Shown here: positions 6,608 to 13,519 of the stretch, piece by piece | Position numbering within the stretch: the stretch's first letter is position 1 | Layout: each line of letters begins with the position of its first letter | From: an uncultured Eubacteriales bacterium | Lineage (GTDB): Bacteria; Bacillota; Clostridia; Oscillospirales; Oscillospiraceae | Assembly (NCBI GenBank): GCA_900544295.1 | Contig: UQUO01000050.1 | Coordinates: forward strand, 1 to 15,104 | DNA: 15,104 nt | Direction: 5' to 3' | The notes under the pieces: model-generated | The model's database searches: none | Told to the model about the DNA's origin: nothing | Seen by the model: only the letters and a program-made list of their open reading frames with translations | Program-made: the position numbers and the translations under genes

Positions 6608-6844
6608 ATGCTTCCGCTTTCGATGGCCGCGCCGGGCGAGACACAGGCAATATTCAAGATAACCGGAAGGGACGAGGTAAGGCGGCATCTTGCCGAGCTG
6701 GGACTTGTGGTAGGCGAGGAGGTCACCGTGATGAACTCGCTTGGCGGCAACCTGATACTTCAGGTCAAGGACAGCCGTATCGCCCTGGACAGGAGTCTGG
6801 CAAACAGAATTATGGTAAGGGGGTTTGAAGATGAGAACGCTTAA
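6608..6844 (+). CDS. feoA: FeoA family protein (first copy)
   Basis: Small cytoplasmic SH3-like protein of the ferrous-iron uptake system, 78 residues, the normal FeoA size. The FeoA pattern is visible in the region RHLAELGLVVGEEVTVMNSLGGNLILQVKDSRIALDRSLANRI, corresponding to the family's L...GL..G..V.V....G.P....V....ALR...A..I. FeoA is thought to bind FeoB and modulate its activity. The N terminus (MLPLSMAAPGE) matches the typical PL..A..G..A.I lead-in. The ATG at 6608 has GGAG ten bases upstream. It overlaps the second feoA by 14 nt, so the two are probably translationally coupled. Confidence 0.92.
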   Translation: MLPLSMAAPGETQAIFKITGRDEVRRHLAELGLVVGEEVTVMNSLGGNLILQVKDSRIALDRSLANRIMVRGFEDENA

Positions 6845-7052
6845 AGACGCCAAGGTGGGGGAAACGGTCAAGGTCGTGCGCCTGAACGGTGCGGGCCCGC
6901 TCAAGCGCCGCATCATGGACATGGGCATCACGAAGGGCGTGGAGGTATACATCCGCAAGGTCGCGCCCCTGGGCGACCCGCTGGAGACCACCGTCCGCGG
7001 CTATGAGCTCTCCATCCGCCGCGCGGACGCGGAGATGATAGAGATAGAATAA
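6831..7052 (+). CDS. feoA: FeoA family protein (second copy)
   Basis: Second FeoA-type SH3 protein, 73 residues. It carries the better match to the family: LKDAKVGETVKVVRLNGAGPLKRRIMDMGITKGVEVYIRKVAPLGDPLETTVRGYELSIRRADAEMIEI, with the canonical RRR(I/L)..MG(I/L)..G and PLGDP segments. I chose ATG 6831 because AAGGGGG lies 7 nt upstream; an in-frame TTG at 6825 would add two codons. It is clearly diverged from the first copy, so this is an old duplication rather than a recent one. Tandem feoA genes before feoB are common in Clostridia; why two are needed is unknown. Confidence 0.94.
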   Translation: MRTLKDAKVGETVKVVRLNGAGPLKRRIMDMGITKGVEVYIRKVAPLGDPLETTVRGYELSIRRADAEMIEIE

Positions 7053-7067
7053 GCCGCCTTGTCATAT

Positions 7068-7093
7068 CCCGGCCTCAGCGCCGGGCACTTTTG
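7068..7093 (+). terminator. Weak hairpin between feoA2 and feoB (possible attenuator)
   Basis: Stem CCCGGC (7068-7073) with GCCGGG (7080-7085), loop CTCAGC, followed by CAC and TTTT. The stem is short and the T tract is brief and offset, so it would allow read-through into feoB while lowering its expression relative to the feoA genes. Confidence 0.4.
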
Positions 7094-7101
7094 ACCGCCT
7101 G

Positions 7102-7115
7102 AGTTAGTCTAAACT
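7102..7115. promoter_or_regulatory. Candidate DtxR-family site 3 ahead of feoB
   Basis: AGTTAGTCTAAACT contains TTAG-T-CTAA, the same inner core as the IdeR/DtxR consensus (TTAG-S-CTAA), and repeats the AGTTAGTC of operator 2. A TTGACC at 7091-7096 and the TAAACT at 7110-7115 (identical to the feo -10) lie beside it, but at a 13-nt spacing too short for a normal promoter. It may allow separate metal control of feoB. Confidence 0.4.
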
Positions 7116-7140
7116 ATCCGCATGAGAGAGGAGAAAACGC

Positions 7141-9309
7141 ATGAGTGTGAAAATTGCGCTTGCCGGCAACCCGAACTGCGGCAAGACGACGATGTTCAAC
7201 GACCTGACGGGCTCCAACCAGCGCGTGGGCAACTGGCCCGGCGTCACGGTCGAAAAAAAGGAAGGCCGTCTCAAGGGCCGTCCCGACGTCATAATCCAGG
7301 ACCTGCCCGGCATATATTCGCTGTCTCCCTACACGCTTGAGGAGGTCGTCGCGAGGAACTATCTCGTCGGCGAGAAGCCGGACGCCATCATCAATATAGT
7401 AGACGGCACAAATATAGAGCGAAACCTGTATCTGACCACCCAGCTCATCGAGCTGGGCATCCCCACGGTGGTGGCCGTGAACATGATAGACGTCGTGCGC
7501 AAAAACGGCGACGTCATCGACCTCAAGCGCCTCGGCGCGGCGCTGGGCTGCGAGGTCGTGGCGACCTCGGCGCTCAGGGGCGAGGGCTCCAAGGAGGCGG
7601 CGGCGCGCGCGGCGAGGATAGCCGCGGAGGGCCGGGAGTTTTCGGCGCCCTCGGTGTTCGAGGGCAGCGTGGAGCACGCCATCGCCCACATCGAGGAGGC
7701 CATCGAGGGCCTGGTGGAGCCCCGCTTCCTGCGCTGGTACGCCATAAAGCTCTTCGAGCGGGACGAGAAGGTCATGCAGGAGCTGCACCTCGACGCGGGC
7801 CTCGCCTCGCACATCGAGGAGCACATCGCCGACTGCGAAAAGGAGCTCGACGACGACGCGGAGAGCATCATCACGAACCAGCGCTACGCCTACATAGCCC
7901 GCGTCGTTGCAAAGGCCGTAAGGAAGAGGCAGACCGGCCGGAAGATGAACGTCTCGGACAAAATTGACCGCGTCGTCACGAACCGCATCCTTGCCCTGCC
8001 CATCTTCGTCGCCGTCATGGCCGCGGTGTATTATATCTCCATCGGCAGCGTGGGCGACTGGACAGTGGGCTTCATGAACGACACGCTCTTCGGCGAGTGG
8101 ATAACGGGCGGGCTCACGACGCTCTTCGAGGGCTGGAACGTTGCGCCCTGGCTCTCCGGCCTCGTCATCGACGGCATAGTTGCCGGCGTCGGCGCGGTGC
8201 TTGGCTTTGTGCCGCAGATGCTCATCCTCTTCCTGCTGCTCTCCATTCTTGAGGACGTGGGCTACATGGCGCGCGTGGCCTTCATCATGGACCGCATTTT
8301 CCGCAAGTTCGGGCTCTCCGGCAAGAGCTTCATCCCGATGCTCATCGGCTCCGGCTGCGGCGTGCCCGGCGTTATGGCCAGCCGCACCATTGAAAACGAG
8401 CGCGACAGGCGTATGACCATAATGACCACCTGCTTCATCCCCTGCGGCGCGAAGATGCCCATCATCGGCATGATAGCAGGCGCATTTTTCAACAACGCCT
8501 GGTGGGTCGCAACCAGCGCGTACTTCATCGGCGTGGCGACCATCATCATCTCCGGCATAATCCTCAAGAAGCTCAAGGCTTTTGCGGGCGAGGCGGCCCC
8601 CTTCGTCATGGAGCTGCCGCCTTATCACGCCCCGGCGGCGTCCAACGTGCTCCGGGCCACCTGGGAGCGCGGCTGGAGCTTCATAAAGCGCGCGGGCACA
8701 GTGATACTGCTCAGCGCCGTCGTCATCTGGTTCCTGCAGGCCTTCGGCGTGACGGAGAGCGGTTTCGGCATGGTTGAGGACAACAACGACTCCCTGCTGG
8801 CGGCGATAGGCGGCGCGGTGGCGTTCATCTTCCTGCCGCTGGGCTTCGGCGTGTGGCAGGCGACTGTCGGCGTCGTGGGGGGCCTTGTGGCGAAGGAGAA
8901 CCTCGTCACCATCATGGCCATCTGCTACGGCGTGAGCGAGGCCAGCGAGACCGGCGAAGAGATCTGGGGCATACTCCAGAGCACCTTCAGCCCGGTGGCG
9001 GCTTACAGCTTCATGGTGTTCAACCTCCTGTGCGCCCCCTGCTTCGCGGCCATGGGCGCTATCAAGCGCGAGATGAACAGCCCGAAGTGGACGCTGGCGG
9101 CCATAGGCTACATGTGCGGCGCTGCGTACTGCGCGAGCCTGATGATCTACCAGTTCGGCGGGCTCATAACGGGCGAGCTGAGCTTCGGCCTCGGCACCGT
9201 CGCGGCAATAGTGGTGCTGGCAGGCGTGCTTTACCTGCTGCTGCGCCGGAACAAGTACGGCGAGTACGGCGAGCGCCTGACCGAGAAGAAGGCGGCCGTC
9301 AATGTTTGA
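7141..9309 (+). CDS. feoB: Ferrous iron transport protein B (Fe2+ transporter)
   Basis: Membrane transporter for Fe2+ with an N-terminal GTPase, 722 residues. G motifs: G1 GNPNCGKT (9-16), G2 Thr36 in PGVTVEK, G3 DLPG (54-57), G4 NMID (114-117), G5 near TSA (142-144). A helical guanine-dissociation-inhibitor-like region (about 165-265) follows. The membrane part (about 283-702) holds both conserved gate motifs, GSGCGVPG (403-410, with Cys406) and CFIPCGAKMP (431-440), and the late NLLCAPC segment (628-634). It ends in a short basic tail. The start ATG at 7141 follows GAGAGGAG. It is downstream of two feoA genes, and its last 8 nt overlap a small Cys-rich gene. All key residues are present, so it looks functional. 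Iron versus manganese preference cannot be excluded from sequence alone, but the Gate Cys and feoA partners fit iron. Confidence 0.98.
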   Translation: MSVKIALAGNPNCGKTTMFNDLTGSNQRVGNWPGVTVEKKEGRLKGRPDVIIQDLPGIYSLSPYTLEEVVARNYLVGEKPDAIINIVDGTNIERNLYLTTQLIELGIPTVVAVNMIDVVRKNGDVIDLKRLGAALGCEVVATSALRGEGSKEAAARAARIAAEGREFSAPSVFEGSVEHAIAHIEEAIEGLVEPRFLRWYAIKLFERDEKVMQELHLDAGLASHIEEHIADCEKELDDDAESIITNQRYAYIARVVAKAVRKRQTGRKMNVSDKIDRVVTNRILALPIFVAVMAAVYYISIGSVGDWTVGFMNDTLFGEWITGGLTTLFEGWNVAPWLSGLVIDGIVAGVGAVLGFVPQMLILFLLLSILEDVGYMARVAFIMDRIFRKFGLSGKSFIPMLIGSGCGVPGVMASRTIENERDRRMTIMTTCFIPCGAKMPIIGMIAGAFFNNAWWVATSAYFIGVATIIISGIILKKLKAFAGEAAPFVMELPPYHAPAASNVLRATWERGWSFIKRAGTVILLSAVVIWFLQAFGVTESGFGMVEDNNDSLLAAIGGAVAFIFLPLGFGVWQATVGVVGGLVAKENLVTIMAICYGVSEASETGEEIWGILQSTFSPVAAYSFMVFNLLCAPCFAAMGAIKREMNSPKWTLAAIGYMCGAAYCASLMIYQFGGLITGELSFGLGTVAAIVVLAGVLYLLLRRNKYGEYGERLTEKKAAVNV

Positions 9310-9481
9310 GTGGATCGCATCAAACGCCGCGAGCCTCATTGTGGGCCTGGTGGTGCTGGCCGTCCTGGGACTGGCGCTGTGGAAGCTGCTGCGCGACAAA
9401 AAGCGCGGCAAAGGCAGCTGCTCCTGCGGCGGAGGCTGCCCGGGCTGCTCCGGCTCCTGCACCCACTGCGGCCATCACTGA
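9302..9481 (+). CDS. FeoB-associated Cys-rich membrane protein
   Basis: A 59-codon gene overlapping the feoB stop by 8 nt in another frame. It begins MFEWIASNAASLIVGL, with one membrane helix at about 10-30 followed by a basic stretch (RDKKRGKG, 31-38) that predicts a cytoplasmic C terminus. The tail is rich in Cys (40, 42, 46, 49, 53, 56) and ends with His55, His58 and His59. This is the layout of the FeoB-associated Cys-rich membrane protein family of Firmicutes, thought to help handle Fe2+ as it leaves FeoB; that role is proposed, not proven. AAGAAGG lies 9 nt upstream, inside feoB. The gene is short enough to be missed by length-limited gene finders. It is followed by a strong terminator, so it closes the operon. 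Confidence 0.92.
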   Translation: MFEWIASNAASLIVGLVVLAVLGLALWKLLRDKKRGKGSCSCGGGCPGCSGSCTHCGHH

Positions 9482-9500
9482 GCCGCTTGCCGAGACGGCC

Positions 9501-9534
9501 AAATGGGGGACCCCGGGCGGGGCCCCCCATTTTT
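9501..9534 (+). terminator. Rho-independent terminator of the feo operon
   Basis: AAATGGGGG (9501-9509) pairs with CCCCCATTT (9524-9532); after an A-C mismatch, CCCC (9511-9514) pairs with GGGG (9519-9522) around a GGGC loop. The stem runs into a T5 tract. It begins 20 nt after the stop of the Cys-rich gene. Confidence 0.85.
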
Positions 9535-9556
9535 GCGGGCGGCGCCGTCCGCCCGC
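9501..9556. repeat. Tandem double hairpin (copy 2)
   Basis: The feo terminator is directly followed by a second hairpin with arms GCGGGCGG (9535-9542) and CCGCCCGC (9549-9556). Arrangement and arm sequences parallel 1-55: an A3/G5/C-rich stem ending in T3 or more, then GCGGGCGGC...GCCGCCCGC-type arms. Loops differ, which is what conserved RNA or DNA structure would give. Between 9557 and 9609 I see only the short palindrome GGTGATCACC. Confidence 0.65.
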
Positions 9557-9609
9557 GGGCGTTCGTGCCGGGTGATCACCGGGCGGAAACCGCCGCGGCG
9601 GGAAACAGA

Positions 9610-9642
9610 AACAAAAAGAGCCGGGACAAATGTCCCGGCTCT
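9610..9642 (-). terminator. Rho-independent terminator of the 5'-nucleotidase gene
   Basis: Arms AGAGCCGGGAC (9617-9627) and GTCCCGGCTCT (9632-9642) are perfectly complementary, with a four-base loop. On the minus strand the stem is followed by TTTTTGTTT. It begins 12 nt past the stop codon. Confidence 0.9.
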
Positions 9643-9654
9643 AAAGCTGTAGGT

Positions 9655-11847
9655 TTACGCGGCGGCCTCGACCAGGCGGACGAGGACGGTGGCGCCCATG
9701 GCGCGGTTGGCGCTGCCGGCGGGGGCGAACTCGGTGTCGGTCACGCCGGTCATCAGGCCGGCCTCGCCGCAGTAGGCGACGGCGGCGGTGGCCCAGGAGG
9801 CGACGGCGTCGGCGTCGGCGTAGGCGAGCTCGGGCTCGGTCACCTCAGCGGCGCCCTTGAACACGGAGTAGTTGTAGAGGATGACGGCCATCTCCTGCCT
9901 CGTCATGGTGGCAAGGGGGGCGAAGGCGCTCTCACCGCGGCCGGAGACTATGTTGTTCTGGGAGGCCCAGAGCACGGCCTTGGCATAGTAGGCGGTGTCC
10001 TTGCAGTCGGCAAAGACCTCGGAGACGTTGCCCTCGACCTCGGGGGAGCCCTCAAGGCGGTAGAGCATGGTCACGAGCATGGCCCTGTTCATGGCGGTCA
10101 TGGGCTCGAAGGTGTTGGCGGTGACGCCGTTCATGAGCTCCTGCTCATAGGCGGCCATGACCGCGTCGTAGTACCACTTGCCCTCGACGACGTCGGTGAA
10201 CACCGGGGCCTTGACGGTGATGCGGCCCTGAGGCTCGCCGTACTTCTCCGCGGTGATGACGCCCTTGAGCTCAGTGGTGATGTAGCTCATGAGGGCCTCG
10301 TCCATGGGCACGCCGGTGTCGACGATGTTGGCGGAGGTGGTGAAGGCGTAGTAGGTGTCGCCGCCGGCGGCGGTGAAGTCGTTAGTGACGACGACGTAGG
10401 TGGCCTTGGGGTCGAAGTCCTTGCCGTTGACGCTGGTGATGGTCACACGGTTCACGCTCTTCGGGCCGTAGTAGGTGGAGTTGGGGTACTGGTCGCCCTG
10501 GTCGTAGGCCTTGGCGGTGTCGATGGTGAACTCTATGCCGGCCACCTGCGGGAAGGCGCCGACGGCCTCGGGGGTGCAGTAGGTGGAAGCCTCAAGGGCC
10601 TCGAGCAGGGTCTCGCCGGAGACGGTGACGTAGGCGACGGTGTTGCCGAAGGGCAGGACGGTGTTGATGTCGTTCTTAGTGATGTCGCCCTTGGCGATGC
10701 TGGCGCGGATGCCGCCGCCGTTCGTGATGGCGACGACGTTCTCCTTGGCCACGGGCAGGGAGCCGTCCTTGGTGACCTCCCAGAGGAGGGCGTCGGCGAT
10801 GAGGTCGCCGAGGTTGGTCTCTTCGGTGCGGTTGCCGGGGTCGCGCTCGCCGTTGAGGTCGGCCTCGGTCTTGGCGAACACTTCGCCGTACTCGGCGTCT
10901 ATCTCGGCCTTGATGGCGGCGGCGCGGTCGGCCACGGCCTTCACGGAGCCCTCATACTTGCTGAGGTCGACGCTGGAGACGGTGATGCCGTCCTTGGTGA
11001 TGGTGACGACGCCGACGTTGGCGGCGGCGGTGCCGGTGGAGGTGAGCAGGGTGTCGCCAACCTTGCCGGTGCCGTCGGTGGCGGCCTTGACCTCGTCAAG
11101 GGTGCTGTGGCTGTGGCCGTCTATGAAGACGTCGATGCCGCTGACCTTGCCGAGCAGGTCGATGGAGCGGTTGGGCTCGCTCTCGTTGTCGATGCCCAGG
11201 TGGCCCAGGCAGATGATGTAGTCGCAGCCCGCGTCGGTGAGGGCCTTGACCTGGGCCTCGGCGCAGGCGTAGAGCTCGCTCTCGGCGAGGAAGGTGACGC
11301 CCTTTATCTTGGCGGGGTTGGCCTTGGTGGCCGTCTCGGGGGTGGCGAGGCCGAACACGCCGAGCTTGGTGCCGTCGGCGAGCTCAAAGACCTTGCTGGC
11401 GTCGAAGGCGGCGGCGCCGTTGAGCTTGATGTTGGCGGCGACAACGCCGAACTCGGCCTTGGCAAAGATGGTCTTGAGGTTGTCCATGCCGTAGTCGAAC
11501 TCGTGGTTGCCGAGGGTGACGAGGTCGTAGCCGGCGAGGTTCATGAGCTCGACGGCGGTGGCGCCCTGGGACAGGCTGACGCTGGTGGTGCCCTGGATGA
11601 AGTCGCCGGCGTCAAAGAGCAGCACTTCCGCGCCCTTGGCCTCATAGTCGGCCTTGAGCGCCGCGACCTTGGCATAGCCGTCTATGGCGCCGTGCACGTC
11701 GTTCGTGTGCAGGATGACTATCTGGCCGGCCAGTTCGCCTGCGGTCTCATCCGACGGCTCTGCCGCCGTGGTCTCATCCGCCAGCACGCCCACGCACAGT
11801 GAGAATGCCAGCGCGAGGACAAGGAACAGGGATAGCAGCTTTTTCAT
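9655..11847 (-). CDS. Secreted 5'-nucleotidase/cyclic phosphodiesterase family protein with three SLH repeats
   Basis: A 730-residue exported enzyme of the UshA/YfkN type that would hydrolyse extracellular nucleotides to nucleosides and phosphate. A Sec signal peptide spans about 1-23 (MKK, hydrophobic core, VLA before DETTAA). The metallophosphatase domain (about 42-285) shows the two-metal ligands: TNDVH (Asp50, His52), GD (Asp82), GNHEFD (Asn114, His115), GHLG (His216) and DGHSH (His245, His247). The substrate-binding C-terminal domain (about 320-545) has NLGDLIADA, ITNGGGIR and GGDTYYAF. Three SLH repeats follow (about 549-605, 610-662, 675-727), which bind secondary wall polymer and fix the protein to the cell surface. 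I start it at ATG 11845-11847 because AAGGAGAG lies just upstream and the signal peptide begins there; a longer frame to 11895 lacks a site. It stands alone between its own promoter and terminator. The exact substrate is open. Confidence 0.94.
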   Translation of the reverse strand: MKKLLSLFLVLALAFSLCVGVLADETTAAEPSDETAGELAGQIVILHTNDVHGAIDGYAKVAALKADYEAKGAEVLLFDAGDFIQGTTSVSLSQGATAVELMNLAGYDLVTLGNHEFDYGMDNLKTIFAKAEFGVVAANIKLNGAAAFDASKVFELADGTKLGVFGLATPETATKANPAKIKGVTFLAESELYACAEAQVKALTDAGCDYIICLGHLGIDNESEPNRSIDLLGKVSGIDVFIDGHSHSTLDEVKAATDGTGKVGDTLLTSTGTAAANVGVVTITKDGITVSSVDLSKYEGSVKAVADRAAAIKAEIDAEYGEVFAKTEADLNGERDPGNRTEETNLGDLIADALLWEVTKDGSLPVAKENVVAITNGGGIRASIAKGDITKNDINTVLPFGNTVAYVTVSGETLLEALEASTYCTPEAVGAFPQVAGIEFTIDTAKAYDQGDQYPNSTYYGPKSVNRVTITSVNGKDFDPKATYVVVTNDFTAAGGDTYYAFTTSANIVDTGVPMDEALMSYITTELKGVITAEKYGEPQGRITVKAPVFTDVVEGKWYYDAVMAAYEQELMNGVTANTFEPMTAMNRAMLVTMLYRLEGSPEVEGNVSEVFADCKDTAYYAKAVLWASQNNIVSGRGESAFAPLATMTRQEMAVILYNYSVFKGAAEVTEPELAYADADAVASWATAAVAYCGEAGLMTGVTDTEFAPAGSANRAMGATVLVRLVEAAA

Positions 11848-11908
11848 GTGTACTCTCCTTTTTCTGACAGTATTTCGCATTATGTTCCACCTCAATGAAG
11901 GCTAAACC

Positions 11909-11937
11909 ATTATACACCCCTTATACACAATTGAAAA
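11909..11937 (-). promoter_or_regulatory. Sigma-A promoter of the 5'-nucleotidase gene
   Basis: A perfect TATAAT (minus strand, 11909-11914) with TTTTCA 17 nt upstream (11932-11937). The region 11905-11976 is strongly AT-rich, in contrast to the surrounding genes. The 5' leader would be about 55 nt. I see no clear operator in it. Confidence 0.65.
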
Positions 11938-11970
11938 TATCCTTAAAGAATTTTTATTGTTAAATCCATA

Positions 11971-12002
11971 TAAAAAACAGGGGGCCGGAAAGCCCCCTGT
12001 CT
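11971..12002 (-). terminator. Rho-independent terminator of dpaAB
   Basis: ACAGGGGGC (11977-11985) pairs with GCCCCCTGT (11992-12000), six-base loop; on the minus strand a run of six T follows. It lies 13 nt past the dpaB stop codon and just upstream of the nucleotidase promoter, insulating the two same-strand units. Confidence 0.9.
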
Positions 12003-12013
12003 GTTATGCAGCT

Positions 12014-12586
12014 TTATCTCAGCACCGGCTGGAGCTGGCGGCCCTCCAGTGCGGCGGCGGCGGCCTCGCCCATGCGGGAGAAATCCGCCTGCAGCGAGCT
12101 GGGTTTCCCCTGCGGGTCGTCCTGGCCGAAGGGGACGAAGTAATAGTTCTTCCGGTTGAGCAGCGCGGCGATGTTCTCCGCCGAGCCCGAGAGCGCGTCG
12201 TTGGTCGAGAGCGCTATGACCACGGGCCGGCCGTTGCGCAGGTGGCTCTTGGCGGCCATCGTCACCGCCGTGTCCGTGAGCCCCGAGGCCAGGCGGGCGA
12301 GCGTCGCGCCCGTGCAGGGCGCGATGACCAGCACGTCGAAGAGCTTTTCCGGCCCCACACGCTCGGCCTCCACTATGCTGCGCATGACGCCCTTGCCCGT
12401 CAGCGCCTCCAGGCGGGCGATGAAGTCTTCAGCCTTCCCGAAGCGGCTGTCCGTGCAGGCGGCAGTCTCGCTCATGAGGGCGGTGAGGTCCCAGTCGGCC
12501 GCCAGCTTCTCCGCCTCTTTCAGGACCTTCTCGTATGTGCAGTAGGAGCCGCAGAGGGCAAGCCCCAGTCTTTTGCGTTCCTTCAC
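12014..12586 (-). CDS. dpaB: Dipicolinate synthase subunit B (flavoprotein-like)
   Basis: Second subunit of dipicolinate synthase (SpoVFB), which with DpaA converts the dihydrodipicolinate-pathway intermediate into dipicolinic acid in the mother cell; dipicolinate then accumulates in the spore core as its calcium chelate. The 190-residue protein has the flavoprotein fold signatures: an N-terminal LGLALCGSYCTY loop and the APCTGATLARLASGLTDTAVTMAAKSHLR block (about 89-117), then STNDALSGSAENI and the C-terminal YFVPFGQDDPQGKPSS, all characteristic of DpaB. It starts at GTG 12584-12586, overlapping the dpaA stop by four bases (GTGA), with GGAGG about ten bases upstream. Translation is probably coupled to dpaA. 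Length and motifs are normal. Confidence 0.96.
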   Translation of the reverse strand: MKERKRLGLALCGSYCTYEKVLKEAEKLAADWDLTALMSETAACTDSRFGKAEDFIARLEALTGKGVMRSIVEAERVGPEKLFDVLVIAPCTGATLARLASGLTDTAVTMAAKSHLRNGRPVVIALSTNDALSGSAENIAALLNRKNYYFVPFGQDDPQGKPSSLQADFSRMGEAAAAALEGRQLQPVLR

Positions 12587-13446
12587 GCCTTTTCATCCTC
12601 CAAAATGTTGTACACCGCGTCGCGCACGGCCTCGGCCGCCGTCTGGGGCGACCACTTCCCGGGCAGGCCGGGGGCCGTGAGCGCGCGAATGCCAAAGGCG
12701 CGCGCCGCCTCGAAGTCCGTGCCTCCGGGCGCGGAGGCGAGGTCGAGTATGAGCGCGTCGGGCTTCATGCCGGCGACGCGCGCCGCCGTGAGCATGGGGG
12801 CCGGCACGGTGTTTATGACTATGCCGCAGCCGGGCAGGGCGTCCTGGAGCTCCGGCAGGCCGAGGGCTTCGAGGCCTTCAGCCGCTATCCAGGCCCGGGC
12901 GCCCGGACTGCGCGCGCAGACGCAGACCCCGGCCCCCAGGGCGGCGAGCCTGGGCGCGAGAGCGCGAGCCACGTGGCCCCAGCCGGTGACGAGCACGCGG
13001 CTGCGCCAGAGCGTGCGCTCCGTCTCGCCGAGCAGGACGCCTATGGCGCCCTCGGCGGTCGCCACGGCGTTTGCCGCCAGCAGCTCCTCCCGCGCGCCGT
13101 AGTCGTGCAGGCGCAGGCCGCGGCCCGAGGCCACCGCGCGCGCCTCCGCGCCCGGCATCCCGCCGCAGACCAGCATATCCGGCGCCGCCGCGGCGAAGAC
13201 CTCGCCCAGACAGTGGCCCTCCCCGGACAGCGGCGCGTTCAAAAGTCCGCTCTTCGCGGACACCGGCATGGGCAGCAGCAGGCAGTCGGCCCCGTCCAGG
13301 GCCTCCGCCGCGCTCCGGCAGCGCCGGGCGGGCTCGGGCAGTTCCGCGCGCTCCAGCGCCCAGGTCCGGACGCTGTGGCCGTCCGCCAGCAGCAGCCCGG
13401 CCAGCCGGGCCTGACGCCCGTCGCCTCCGCATAAGGCAAAAATCAT
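12583..13446 (-). CDS. dpaA: Dipicolinate synthase subunit A
   Basis: NAD(P)-dependent catalytic subunit of dipicolinate synthase (SpoVFA), 287 residues, the usual length. The N-terminal domain begins FALCGGDGRQ, and the conserved block REELLAANAVATAEGAIG (about 119-136) precedes a Rossmann nucleotide-binding loop VLVTGWGHVARAL (about 151-163). The family signatures VINTVPAP, LDLASAPGGTD and the C-terminal LPGKWSPQTAAE are all present. The ATG at 13444-13446 has GGAG 4 nt upstream. It is the first gene of a two-gene unit with dpaB; the aspartate-pathway genes that accompany spoVF in Bacillus are not here. A sigma-K-type promoter lies 26 nt upstream, so expression is expected only late in the sporulating mother cell. 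Having dpaAB separates this organism from clostridia that make dipicolinate without it. Confidence 0.96.
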   Translation of the reverse strand: MIFALCGGDGRQARLAGLLLADGHSVRTWALERAELPEPARRCRSAAEALDGADCLLLPMPVSAKSGLLNAPLSGEGHCLGEVFAAAAPDMLVCGGMPGAEARAVASGRGLRLHDYGAREELLAANAVATAEGAIGVLLGETERTLWRSRVLVTGWGHVARALAPRLAALGAGVCVCARSPGARAWIAAEGLEALGLPELQDALPGCGIVINTVPAPMLTAARVAGMKPDALILDLASAPGGTDFEAARAFGIRALTAPGLPGKWSPQTAAEAVRDAVYNILEDEKA

Positions 13447-13471
13447 AAAACTCCACGCCCCTTTCTCAATC

Positions 13472-13500
13472 TATTCTATGCAATTGCCGCTTGCGGGTGC
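13472..13500 (-). promoter_or_regulatory. Candidate sigma-K promoter of dpaAB
   Basis: On the minus strand CATAGAATA (13472-13480) exactly matches the sigma-K -10 pattern CATAnnnTA, and GCACC (13496-13500) supplies the -35 AC element 15 nt upstream; the usual spacing is about 16. spoVF is a sigma-K target in Bacillus, which supports the call. The -35 overlaps the -35 region of the divergent thyA promoter. Confidence 0.65.
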
Positions 13501-13519
13501 CGCCGGGATGGTTTATACT
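13491..13519 (+). promoter_or_regulatory. Candidate sigma-A promoter of thyA-folA
   Basis: TATACT (13514-13519) has TTGCGG (13491-13496) 17 nt upstream. The -35 is weak (only TTG matches). A TATATT at 13529-13534 is a possible alternative -10 without a clear -35. The region 13512-13540 is AT-rich, as expected for a promoter in this high-GC genome. Confidence 0.45.

Noticed and set aside
7091..7115. Second promoter for feoB (TTGACC and TAAACT)
   Set aside because: The spacing is 13 nt, too short for a standard sigma-A promoter; kept only as part of a regulatory-site note.
7114..9462. Long minus-strand open frame opposite feoB
   Set aside because: It mirrors a gene with every FeoB motif; its product is His/Asp/Arg-rich low-information sequence without domains.
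9310..11802. Long plus-strand open frame rich in Gly, Val and Asp opposite the nucleotidase gene
   Set aside because: It looks repeat-like but is only the antisense of a gene using GCC/GAC/ACC codons. It also starts inside the Cys-rich gene and crosses two terminators.
11848..11895. N-terminal extension of the nucleotidase
   Set aside because: The 16 extra residues (Arg-rich) precede a perfect signal peptide with its own AAGGAGAG site.
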